5,665 bases of DNA, taken from the NCBI GenBank assembly GCA_023405705.1, contig JAEXXR010000506.1:1-5665 (forward strand), given 5' to 3'. This DNA is from Actinomycetes bacterium (GTDB lineage: Bacteria; Actinomycetota; Thermoleophilia; Solirubrobacterales; Solirubrobacteraceae). The translations under genes were made by a program, and so were the position numbers. Position 1 is the stretch's first letter. The number at the start of each line of letters is the position of its first letter. This document shows, piece by piece, positions 1-5,665 of the stretch. The notes beneath the pieces were generated by a model. That model worked only from the letters and a program-made list of their open reading frames with translations. It was not told the DNA's origin and did no database searches.

Positions 1-159
1 GACTGCCGCGTGCTTCCCTGCACGACCGCCGACATGCCGCGGCCCGCGCCGCGGCCGGCCTTCAGCGCGCTCGCCAGCGAGCGCGCCGGCGTGCCCGTCC
101 TGCCGTCGTGGCAGGAGGGCCTCTCCGACTTCCTCCACGCACGAAAGGTGACTGCATGA
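1..159 (+). CDS. rfbD: dTDP-4-dehydrorhamnose reductase, C-terminal end (5' end outside window)
   Basis: Only the last 52 codons are visible, in frame from base 1 to the TGA at 157-159. RmlD/RfbD makes the final NADPH-dependent reduction of dTDP-4-dehydro-L-rhamnose to dTDP-L-rhamnose in the cytoplasm. The call rests on the family's typical C-terminal signature: a Thr-Thr-Ala stretch, then Pro-Arg-Pro-Ala-Pro-Arg-Pro-Ala-Phe-Ser-Ala-Leu, a short variable stretch, and a closing Trp-Gln-Glu-Gly-Leu helix (residues about 37-41 of the fragment) before a terminal Leu-His. The catalytic YxxxK and the cofactor-binding Rossmann fold lie upstream of the window and cannot be checked. Its stop overlaps the start of rfbB by four bases (ATGA), so the two genes are co-transcribed and probably translationally coupled. 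Context strongly supports the call. A fusion such as RmlC-RmlD further upstream cannot be excluded. Confidence 0.82.
   Translation, partial: DCRVLPCTTADMPRPAPRPAFSALASERAGVPVLPSWQEGLSDFLHARKVTA
144..150 (+). promoter_or_regulatory. Ribosome binding site of rfbB
   Basis: AAAGGTG lies inside the end of rfbD, five bases before the ATG at 156. It is the clearest Shine-Dalgarno-like sequence at any start in this window, and it decides the rfbB start at 156 over the upstream in-frame GTG at 108. A start at 108 would add 16 residues ahead of the normal Rossmann-fold N-terminus, which begins Met-Lys-Leu-Leu-Val. Confidence 0.7.
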
Positions 160-1151
160 AGCTGCTCGTCTGCGGCGGGGCCGGCTTCATCGGCTCCAAC
201 TTCGTCCGCATCCGCGTCAAGGAGCACGGCGACGAGGTCGTCGTGCTCGACAAGCTGACCTACGCGGGCCGCAAGGAGAACCTCCACGACGTGCTCGACG
301 ACGTCCGCTTCGTGCACGGCGCGATCGAGGACCCGGCGGCCGTCGCCGACGCGATCGAAGGCGTCGACGCCGTCGTCAACTTCGCCGCCGAGACGCACGT
401 CGACCGCTCGATCGCCGAGCCCGACGCCTTCGTCGTCACCAACGGCCAGGGCACCTACGTGCTGCTGGAGGCGGCGCGCAAGGCCGGCGTCCGCTACCTG
501 CAGGTCTCGACCGACGAGGTCTACGGCTCGATCGAGGAGGGCTCCTTCACGGAGCAGTCGCCGCTGCAGCCCTCCTCGCCCTACAGCGCGACGAAGACCG
601 GCGCCGACCTGCTCGTGCTCAGCTACTTCCACACCTACGGGCTGGAGACGCTGATCTGCCGCGGCTCCAACAACTACGGGCCCTACCAGTACCCGGAGAA
701 GCTGATCCCGCTGATGGTCCTGAACGCGATGCACGGCGACAAGCTGCCCGTGTACGGCGACGGGATGCAGGTCCGCAACTGGCTGTACGTGACCGACTTC
801 GGCCGCGGCATCGGCCACGCGCTGGAACAGGGCAGAGCGGGTGAGGTCTACAACGTCGGCGGCCCCGACGAGTGCCCGAACATCGAGGTCGTCAAGCGGA
901 TCGTCGAGGCGACCGGCAACGACGAGTCGCTGATCGACTACGTCACCGACCGGCCCGGCCACGACCGTCGCTACTCGCTCGCCTCCGAGAAGCTGCGCGC
1001 GCTCGGCTGGGAGGCGCAGGTCCACTTCGACGAGGGACTGCGCAGAACGGTCGACTGGTACCGCGAGAACACGTGGTGGTGGGAGCCGATCCGCTCCGGC
1101 GACTACCGCGAGTACTACGAGCGCCAGTACGGCCGCTCGCTCGGCGCGTGA
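156..1151 (+). CDS. rfbB: dTDP-glucose 4,6-dehydratase (RmlB/RfbB)
   Basis: This 331-residue protein belongs to the extended short-chain dehydrogenase family. It converts dTDP-D-glucose to dTDP-4-dehydro-6-deoxy-D-glucose with tightly bound NAD+, the second step of dTDP-L-rhamnose synthesis in the cytoplasm. The NAD-binding GGAGFIG is at residues 7-13, and the family-typical LDKLTYAG follows strand beta-2 (31-38). AAETHVDRS is at 77-85. The active-site STDEVYG is at 118-124 and contains the Thr-Asp-Glu catalytic triplet. The catalytic YSATK (YxxxK) is at 143-147. A substrate-binding SNNYGPYQ-PEKLIPL block follows, and a DRPGHDRRY motif lies near the C-terminus. The length is normal for the family. 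The start at 156 is supported by an AAAGGTG ribosome site and by the ATGA overlap with rfbD. One mild oddity is RNWLYVTDF where classical RmlB usually has RDWLYVEDH, although the catalytic residues are intact. The gene order rfbD-rfbB places rmlA and rmlC probably upstream. A related NDP-sugar dehydratase is possible, but the motif set and the rfbD partner favour RmlB. Confidence 0.95.
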   Translation: MKLLVCGGAGFIGSNFVRIRVKEHGDEVVVLDKLTYAGRKENLHDVLDDVRFVHGAIEDPAAVADAIEGVDAVVNFAAETHVDRSIAEPDAFVVTNGQGTYVLLEAARKAGVRYLQVSTDEVYGSIEEGSFTEQSPLQPSSPYSATKTGADLLVLSYFHTYGLETLICRGSNNYGPYQYPEKLIPLMVLNAMHGDKLPVYGDGMQVRNWLYVTDFGRGIGHALEQGRAGEVYNVGGPDECPNIEVVKRIVEATGNDESLIDYVTDRPGHDRRYSLASEKLRALGWEAQVHFDEGLRRTVDWYRENTWWWEPIRSGDYREYYERQYGRSLGA

Positions 1152-1185
1152 GCCAAGTCGGGCTCCGCTGAACGCTGACGTACCT

Positions 1186-1225
1186 GGCGCACGACCGCGC
1201 AGCAAGATTCACACGGTCGTGCGCC
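1186..1225. repeat. Perfect 12-bp inverted repeat upstream of tetR (candidate operator)
   Basis: GGCGCACGACCG at 1186-1197 is the exact reverse complement of CGGTCGTGCGCC at 1214-1225, with a 16-base spacer. In RNA the stem could extend outward by one G-U and one C-G pair. The right arm lies in the spacer of the putative tetR promoter, and the -35 hexamer lies in the loop. The likeliest role is an operator bound by the downstream TetR regulator. It could also form a stem-loop that helps terminate the rfb operon, but no T-tract follows it, so an intrinsic terminator is less likely. Confidence 0.7.
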
Positions 1226-1236
1226 GGAGTTAGACT
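1208..1236 (+). promoter_or_regulatory. Putative sigma70-type promoter of the tetR-family gene
   Basis: The -35 hexamer TTCACA (1208-1213, five of six to TTGACA) is 17 bases from the -10 hexamer TAGACT (1231-1236), which matches the actinobacterial TAnnnT pattern. Transcription would begin around 1243, only about ten bases before the ATG at 1253, giving a very short or effectively leaderless transcript. This fits the absence of a Shine-Dalgarno sequence there. The spacer is overlapped by the right arm of the 12-bp inverted repeat. Confidence 0.6.
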
Positions 1237-1252
1237 GCTGCCGATCCCTCGG

Positions 1253-1915
1253 ATGGCCAGCTCCGACCGCACCACCTCTCGCGCCGCCGTTCCCCGCGGC
1301 CGCCATGCCCCGCCACTCGAAGTGCGCCTGGGACTCCAGCGCGAGCGCCTGTTCGAGGCGGCCGCCGCCGTCTTCGCCGAGACCGGCTACGCCGACGCCT
1401 CGGCCGAGTCGATCAGCCGCGCAGCCGGCATGTCGAAGGCGACCTTCTACGAGCACTTCGCGAACAAGGAGGAGTGCATCGTCGCGCTCTTCGACTACGC
1501 GTGGGAAGTGCTGATCGGGCGGATCGTGCGCGCGGCGACGGCCGCCGGCGAGGATCCGCTCGTGCGCTGGAGGGAGGGCATGAGAGCGTTCCTGGAGGCG
1601 CTCGTCGAGTTCCCCAACGAGGCGCAGACGCTGCTGGTCGAGATCATCGGCGCCGGCCCCGCAGCCGCGCGCAGACGCGACGAGATCCTCGAGCGGTTCG
1701 CGCGCGTCGTCGACCGCGAGAACGAGCGGATGGCCAAGAGCGCCGACTTCCCGCGCTTCGCCTCCCCCGACGACGCCTTCGCGATCGTCGGCGCGATCGT
1801 CGAGCTCGCCTCGCGCCAGGTGCGGCTGAGACAGCCGGCCCACCCGCTCGACCTCCAGCCGGTGATCGAGCGGCTCGCGGTCGGCCTGCTCGGCCAGCGG
1901 CAGCCGCCGGGTTGA
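1253..1915 (+). CDS. TetR/AcrR-family transcriptional regulator
   Basis: This 220-residue, one-component repressor-type regulator has the usual TetR-family length. The N-terminal DNA-binding domain spans roughly residues 26-72. A first helix (Glu-Ala-Ala-Ala-Ala-Val-Phe-Ala-Glu-Thr-Gly-Tyr) leads into a helix-turn-helix at about 50-69, with the family pattern Ser-Ile-Ser-x-Ala-Ala-Gly-Met-Ser-Lys-x-Thr-Phe-Tyr-Glu-His-Phe followed by Asn-Lys-Glu-Glu. The all-helical C-terminal part (about 75-215) is the dimerisation and ligand-binding region. Its EIIGAGP motif is common in actinobacterial members, but the ligand cannot be read from sequence. About 20 basic, low-complexity residues precede the domain. 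The ATG at 1253 is the first start after an in-frame stop at 1169-1171, and there is no clear ribosome site. The inverted repeat at 1186-1225 suggests autoregulation. No obvious transporter or enzyme target sits next to it; possible targets are itself, the co-oriented glycosylase gene 70 bases downstream, or distant genes. Confidence 0.93.
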   Translation: MASSDRTTSRAAVPRGRHAPPLEVRLGLQRERLFEAAAAVFAETGYADASAESISRAAGMSKATFYEHFANKEECIVALFDYAWEVLIGRIVRAATAAGEDPLVRWREGMRAFLEALVEFPNEAQTLLVEIIGAGPAAARRRDEILERFARVVDRENERMAKSADFPRFASPDDAFAIVGAIVELASRQVRLRQPAHPLDLQPVIERLAVGLLGQRQPPG

Positions 1916-1985
1916 GCGGCCGCTCCGCCAACCAGCTGTCGACCCGCGCCGTTCGGCCCTCCCGCGTGCGGGCGCGCGCCGCGCG

Positions 1986-2687
1986 ATGAGCGGCGACCGC
2001 GCCGGCCTCGCCGCGCTGACCGCGGAGATCGTCGACTGCCGCAGATGCCCGCGGCTGGTGTCGTGGCGCGAGCAGGTCGCGACCGAGAAGCGGGCGATGT
2101 ACGCCGACCAGGAGTACTGGGGCCGCCCCGCGCCGGGCTTCGGCGACCCCGACGCGCGCATCCTCGTGCTCGGCCTCGCGCCGGCGGCGCACGGCGCCAA
2201 CCGCACCGGCCGCATCTTCACCGGCGACCGCTCCGGCGACTGGCTGTTCGCCTCGATGTGGCGCTGCGGCCTCGCCAACCAGCCGACCTCGGTCTCCCGC
2301 GACGACGGCCTCGAACTGCGCGACGCGTACGTGATCTCGGCCGTCCGCTGCGCTCCGCCCGCGAACAAGCCACTGCCGGCCGAGCGCGACGCCTGCTTCC
2401 CCTACGCCGTGCGCGAGCTGGAGCTGCTGCGCGACGTCGACACGATCGTCTGCCTCGGCGGCTTCGCCTGGGAGGCGGCGCTGCGCCTGCGCGCCGCGCT
2501 CGGCGACCCGGTCCCGCGGCCGAGGCCGAGATTCGGCCACCTCGCCGAGCTGCTCGGCGAGCGCTTCGCGCTGGTCGGCTGCTACCACCCCAGCCAGCAG
2601 AACACCTTCACCGGCCGCCTGACCGAGCCGATGATCGACGCCGCCTTCCTGCGGGCACGGGAGCTGGCGGGGCTGGGGCGGGCGTAG
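1986..2687 (+). CDS. udgB: Uracil-DNA glycosylase family 5 (UdgB-type, Fe-S)
   Basis: This 233-residue base-excision repair enzyme is predicted to remove uracil, and in characterised family 5 members also hypoxanthine and other deaminated bases, from DNA. Four cysteines in the family's Fe-S arrangement are visible: Cys18 and Cys21 (CRRC), Cys122 and Cys137. Motif GLAPAAHGANRTGR at 63-76 is the family 5 form of active-site motif 1; it lacks the acidic residue of family 4, which supports UdgB over UdgA. FTGD follows at 78-81. The second active-site motif YHPSQQNTFTGRLT is at 200-213, with His201. Length is normal. An internal GTG start at 2058 would lose the first cysteine pair, so the ATG at 1986 is preferred although no ribosome site precedes it. 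The preceding 70 bases have no convincing promoter, so it may be transcribed with the tetR gene. Its neighbour lhr is also a DNA-repair gene. Confidence 0.92.
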   Translation: MSGDRAGLAALTAEIVDCRRCPRLVSWREQVATEKRAMYADQEYWGRPAPGFGDPDARILVLGLAPAAHGANRTGRIFTGDRSGDWLFASMWRCGLANQPTSVSRDDGLELRDAYVISAVRCAPPANKPLPAERDACFPYAVRELELLRDVDTIVCLGGFAWEAALRLRAALGDPVPRPRPRFGHLAELLGERFALVGCYHPSQQNTFTGRLTEPMIDAAFLRARELAGLGRA

Positions 2688-2748
2688 CAGCCGCACCTGG
2701 CACGTCCCGGCGCGGCGCCACCGGAGGGCATGTCGCCGCCGCTGGGCG

Positions 2749-2762
2749 CGAACAGACGTTCG
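2749..2762. promoter_or_regulatory. SOS box (LexA-binding site) upstream of lhr
   Basis: CGAACAGACGTTCG is an exact match to the Gram-positive/actinobacterial LexA consensus CGAACRNRYGTTCG: arms CGAAC and GTTCG, with AGAC as the four-base centre. The dyad extends one more base pair on each side (G2748 with C2763). It sits 41 bases before the lhr ATG, overlaps the candidate -35 region and ends 20 bases before the candidate -10. Bound LexA would block RNA polymerase there. It lies in an intergenic gap, not in coding sequence, which adds weight. The inference is that lhr is derepressed on DNA damage. Confidence 0.8.
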
Positions 2763-2788
2763 CTCCTGGTCGCCGCGGACGCTAGGCT
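2759..2788 (+). promoter_or_regulatory. Putative promoter of lhr
   Basis: The -10 candidate TAGGCT (2783-2788) fits TAnnnT and lies 14 bases before the ATG. The -35 candidate TTCGCT (2759-2764) is weak (three of six to TTGACA) with an 18-base spacer, and it overlaps the SOS box. Transcription from about 2795 would give a leader of only about eight bases, consistent with the missing Shine-Dalgarno sequence. The architecture resembles the tetR promoter in this window. Confidence 0.5.
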
Positions 2789-2802
2789 CGTAGTCGACGC
2801 GC

Positions 2803-5665
2803 ATGCCGAGATCCGCCGCCTCCGCCCTCGAGACCTTCACGCCGACCGTGCGCGACTGGTTCGCGCGCGCCTTCGACGCGCCGACCGAGGCGCAGGAGCA
2901 GGCGTGGCCGGCGATCGCGACCGGAGAGCACGTGCTGATATCGGCGCCGACCGGGTCGGGCAAGACGCTCGCCGCCTTCCTGTGGGCGCTCGACCGGCTC
3001 GCCGCGACGCCGCTGCCGGAGGGCGAGAGACGGACGCGGCTGGTCTACGTCTCGCCGCTGAAGGCGCTCTCCTACGACATCGAGCGCAACCTGCGCGCGC
3101 CGTTGAAGGGGATCGCGCCGAGCGGCGAGATCACGGTCGCGATCCGCACCGGCGACACGCCGCAGAGAGAGCGCCAGCAGATGCTGCGCAACCCGCCGGA
3201 CGTGCTGATCACGACGCCCGAGTCGCTCTACCTGATGCTGACGAGCAGAGCGCGCGAGATCCTCACGGGCGCCGAATGGGTGATCGTCGACGAGATCCAC
3301 GCCGTCGCCGGGACCAAGCGCGGCGCTCACCTGGCGCTGACGCTGGAGCGGCTCGACGCCTTGGTCGGAGAGCACGAGGGACGCGCGGGCTTGCAGCGGA
3401 TCGGGCTGTCGGCGACGCAGAACCCGCTGGAGGAGGTCGGCCGCTTCATGGTCGGCCCGAAGCGCAGGTGCCGGATCGTCGACACCGGCGTGCGCAAGCC
3501 GCTCGACCTGCAGATCCACGTGCCGGTCGAGTCGATGGTCGAGCCCGAGCAGGACCCCAACGTCGATCCGCTGGATCCCGTCCCCGGCGGCGAGGCGACC
3601 CGCCGCTCGATCTGGTCGGCGATCTACCCGGAGCTGCTGCGGCTGGTGCAGGAGCACCGCTCGACGATCATCTTCGTCAACAACCGCCGCTCCGCCGAGC
3701 GGCTGGCGCTGCGGCTCAACGAGCTGGCGAACGAGCCGCCGGAGGGTGAGGACGCGGAGGGGGCCGACGCGCGGCGGGAGGTTGCCGGGCGGACGGGCGG
3801 GAATCCGATGGAGATAGCCCGCGCCCACCACGGCTCGCTCGCGCGCGAGGAGCGGCTGGTCGTCGAGGAGCAGCTGAAGGCCGGCGAGATCCCCTGCATC
3901 GTCGCGACCTCGTCGCTGGAGCTGGGCATCGACATGGGCGCCGTCGACCTCGTGCTGCAGGTCGAGTCGCCGAAGTCGGTCGCCGCCGGCCTGCAGCGGA
4001 TCGGCCGCGCCGGCCACAACGTCGGCGACGTCTCGAAGGGCCGCATCTTCCCGAAGTTCCGCGCCGACCTGCTGGAGTGCGCGGTCGTCGCGAAGCGGAT
4101 GCGCGACGGCGCGATCGAGCCGACGGTCGTGCCGCGCAACCCGCTCGACGTGCTCGCCCAGCAGATCGTCGCGATGGCGGCCGGCGAGGAGGAGCTGAAC
4201 GTCGACGAGCTGCACGCGCGCGTCACGCGCACGCACTCCTACGCCGAGCTGAGCCGCGCCCAGCTGGAGAACGTGCTCGACATGCTCGACGGCCGCTACC
4301 CGTCGAGCGAGTTCGCTGAGCTGCGGCCGCGGATCGTCTGGGACCGGATCGCCGGGGTCGTGCGGCCGCGCAGAGGCGCCCGCCAGCTCGCCGTCACCAA
4401 CGCCGGCACGATCCCCGACCGCGGGCTCTTCATGGTCACGCTGCCCGACGGCCGCCGCGTCGGCGAGCTCGACGAGGAGATGGTCTACGAGGCGCGGCCC
4501 GGCCAGGTCTTCCTGCTCGGCGCCTCCTCGTGGCGGATCGAGGAGATCGGCCGCGACCGCGTGATCGTCACCCCCGCGCCCGGCGCGCCGGGCGCCGTCC
4601 CGTTCTGGCGCGGCGACGGCGTCGGGCGGCCGAAGGAGCTGGGCGAGGCGATCGGCGCCTTCAGCCGCTGGGCGGTCGACCGGCCGGCCGAGGAGCTGTC
4701 GGCCAGATACGACCTCGACCCGAGAGCTGCGAAGAACCTGCTCGACTTCCTGCGCGAGCAGCAGGAGGCGACGCGTGTGATCCCGTCGGACCGCACGATC
4801 GTCGTCGAGCGCTTCCGCGACGAGATCGGCGACTGGCGGCTGTGCGTCCTGTCGCCCTACGGCGGCCGCATCCACGCCGCCTGGGGCCTGGCGCTGAGCG
4901 CGAAGATCCGCGACGAGCTGGGCCTGGAGGCCGACGCGATCTGGTCCGACGACGGGATCATCGTCCACCTCCCCGACGCCGACGAACCGCCCGGCGCCGA
5001 CTTCGCGCTGATCGAGCCCGACCTGCTGGAGGACGCGGTCGTCGCCGAGCTGTCGTCGAGCGCGCTGTTCGGGGCGCGGTTTCGCGAGAACGCCGGCCGC
5101 GCGCTGCTGATCCCGCGGGCCTATCCGGGGAAGCGAACACCGCTTTGGCAGCAGCGGCTGAAGTCGCAGAATTTGCTGGAAGTCGCGAAGCGATACGGCG
5201 AATTTCCCATCATCCTCGAGACCTACCGCGAGTGCCTGCGCGACGTGCTCGACCTGCCCGGCCTGCGCGAGCTGCTGACGCAGCTGCAGCGGCGCGAGCT
5301 GAGCATCGTCGAGGTCGAGACCGCGACGGCGTCGCCGTTCGCCTCCTCACTGCTGTTCGACTACGTCGCGACGTACATGTACGAGGGCGACACGCCCAAC
5401 GCCGAGCGGCGCGCGGCGGCGCTGTCGCTCGACCGCGACCTGCTGCGCGAGCTGCTCGGCCAGGAGGAGCTGCGCGACCTGATCGACGCCGACGCGCTCG
5501 ACCAGGTCGAGGACGACCTCCAGCACCGCTCCGAGCGGACGCGCGCGACGACGAAGGACGAGCTGCACGACGTGCTGCGGCGGGTGGGCGACCTTACCGG
5601 CGCGGAGGCGGCGCAGCGGATCGCGCCGGGCGGGCGCGGGGCGAGCGACGACGTCCGCGCGGCGG
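2803..5665 (+). CDS. lhr: Lhr-family DNA-repair helicase, ATP-dependent 3'-5' (3' end outside window)
   Basis: This large superfamily 2 helicase is open to the window edge, with 954 complete codons visible; full-length actinobacterial Lhr is around 1,500 residues. Lhr translocates 3'-5' on single-stranded DNA and unwinds DNA and RNA:DNA duplexes in repair. RecA domain 1 has a Q-like motif (about 27-35), Walker A GSGKT (51-55, Lys54), SPLKAL (84-89), TPESL (138-142), Walker B DEIH (163-166) and SATQ (203-206). RecA domain 2 has FVNNRR (291-296), motif V ATSSLELGID (368-377) and motif VI QRIGRAGH (398-405). The Lhr core follows: a winged-helix region with NPLDVLAQQI (446-455), GTIPDRG (535-541), PFWRGD (600-605), RTPLWQQR (778-785) and SPFASSLLF (844-852). 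Ile537 and Trp602 are plausible equivalents of the DNA-contacting Ile528 and Trp597 of Mycobacterium smegmatis Lhr. All helicase motifs look intact. An in-frame TAG at 2791 makes the ATG at 2803 the first possible start. The C-terminal domain, to which uracil-DNA glycosylase activity has been assigned in E. coli Lhr, is mostly outside the window. Confidence 0.96.
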   Translation, partial: MPRSAASALETFTPTVRDWFARAFDAPTEAQEQAWPAIATGEHVLISAPTGSGKTLAAFLWALDRLAATPLPEGERRTRLVYVSPLKALSYDIERNLRAPLKGIAPSGEITVAIRTGDTPQRERQQMLRNPPDVLITTPESLYLMLTSRAREILTGAEWVIVDEIHAVAGTKRGAHLALTLERLDALVGEHEGRAGLQRIGLSATQNPLEEVGRFMVGPKRRCRIVDTGVRKPLDLQIHVPVESMVEPEQDPNVDPLDPVPGGEATRRSIWSAIYPELLRLVQEHRSTIIFVNNRRSAERLALRLNELANEPPEGEDAEGADARREVAGRTGGNPMEIARAHHGSLAREERLVVEEQLKAGEIPCIVATSSLELGIDMGAVDLVLQVESPKSVAAGLQRIGRAGHNVGDVSKGRIFPKFRADLLECAVVAKRMRDGAIEPTVVPRNPLDVLAQQIVAMAAGEEELNVDELHARVTRTHSYAELSRAQLENVLDMLDGRYPSSEFAELRPRIVWDRIAGVVRPRRGARQLAVTNAGTIPDRGLFMVTLPDGRRVGELDEEMVYEARPGQVFLLGASSWRIEEIGRDRVIVTPAPGAPGAVPFWRGDGVGRPKELGEAIGAFSRWAVDRPAEELSARYDLDPRAAKNLLDFLREQQEATRVIPSDRTIVVERFRDEIGDWRLCVLSPYGGRIHAAWGLALSAKIRDELGLEADAIWSDDGIIVHLPDADEPPGADFALIEPDLLEDAVVAELSSSALFGARFRENAGRALLIPRAYPGKRTPLWQQRLKSQNLLEVAKRYGEFPIILETYRECLRDVLDLPGLRELLTQLQRRELSIVEVETATASPFASSLLFDYVATYMYEGDTPNAERRAAALSLDRDLLRELLGQEELRDLIDADALDQVEDDLQHRSERTRATTKDELHDVLRRVGDLTGAEAAQRIAPGGRGASDDVRAA

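Noticed and set aside
108..155. Upstream GTG start for rfbB adding 16 residues
   Set aside because: The extension lies inside rfbD and is unlike any RmlB N-terminus. The ATG at 156 has a good ribosome site and the ATGA overlap.
1165..1185. Possible second SOS-like site around GAAC at 1170 after rfbB
   Set aside because: There is no matching GTTC arm at the required four-base spacing, so it does not fit the LexA consensus.
1961..1972. CCCGC-GT-GCGGG hairpin before udgB
   Set aside because: The loop is too tight and the stem too short to distinguish from GC-rich background, and no regulatory context supports it.
2709..2719. GC-rich mini-palindrome after udgB as a transcription terminator
   Set aside because: Its arms are only four to five bases with a one- to three-base loop and no T-tract follows. 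Such short dyads are common at this GC content.
1115..2963. Overlapping 417- and 439-codon minus-strand frames across tetR and udgB
   Set aside because: Both are shadow frames of two well-supported plus-strand genes. They run through intergenic gaps and each other without any family motif.
2730..3749. A 339-codon plus-strand frame starting in the udgB-lhr gap
   Set aside because: It runs in a different frame from lhr, is very Arg/Ala-rich, and overlaps the RecA domains, whose motifs are perfectly preserved in the lhr frame.
2782..4968. A 728-codon open frame on the minus strand, antisense to lhr
   Set aside because: Its translation is Arg/Asp/Val/Leu-rich and low in complexity, with no recognisable domain. 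It mirrors the codon periodicity of the strongly supported lhr gene. Long antisense frames are expected in DNA this GC-rich.

Overview
The window is very GC-rich and densely coding, and every gene reads on the + strand. Its coding style and gene families point to a high-GC actinobacterium: extreme third-position G/C, TAnnnT -10 boxes close to start codons, a Gram-positive/actinobacterial type LexA box, and full-length-style Lhr. A Thermoleophilia (Solirubrobacterales/Conexibacter-like) source is my best guess, partly from an unusual number of AGA arginine codons for such GC-rich DNA. That placement is inference and was not searched.

Layout. Positions 1-159 hold the C-terminal end of a dTDP-4-dehydrorhamnose reductase (rfbD/rmlD). 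It overlaps, by ATGA, a complete dTDP-glucose 4,6-dehydratase (rfbB/rmlB, 156-1151); together they are the distal part of a dTDP-L-rhamnose operon supplying nucleotide sugar for cell-surface glycans. The 101-base gap that follows contains a perfect 12-bp inverted repeat entwined with a good sigma70-type promoter. It lies in front of a TetR-family regulator (1253-1915), as expected for an autoregulated repressor. Seventy bases later comes a family 5 (UdgB-type) iron-sulfur uracil-DNA glycosylase (1986-2687).

The 115-base gap at 2688-2802 holds an exact match to the Gram-positive/actinobacterial SOS (LexA) box at 2749-2762. It overlaps a candidate promoter for the last and largest gene, lhr (2803 to the window end). 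This gene encodes a superfamily 2 DNA-repair helicase of which 954 codons are visible; the reading frame is still open at the edge.

The window therefore joins the end of a housekeeping sugar-nucleotide operon to a DNA-repair neighbourhood. The most interesting points are the apparent direct SOS control of lhr, the pairing of a uracil-DNA glycosylase with Lhr, and the inverted repeat on the tetR promoter. I found no tRNA or rRNA genes, CRISPR arrays, insertion sequences or phage genes. I saw no evidence for a wholly new system.
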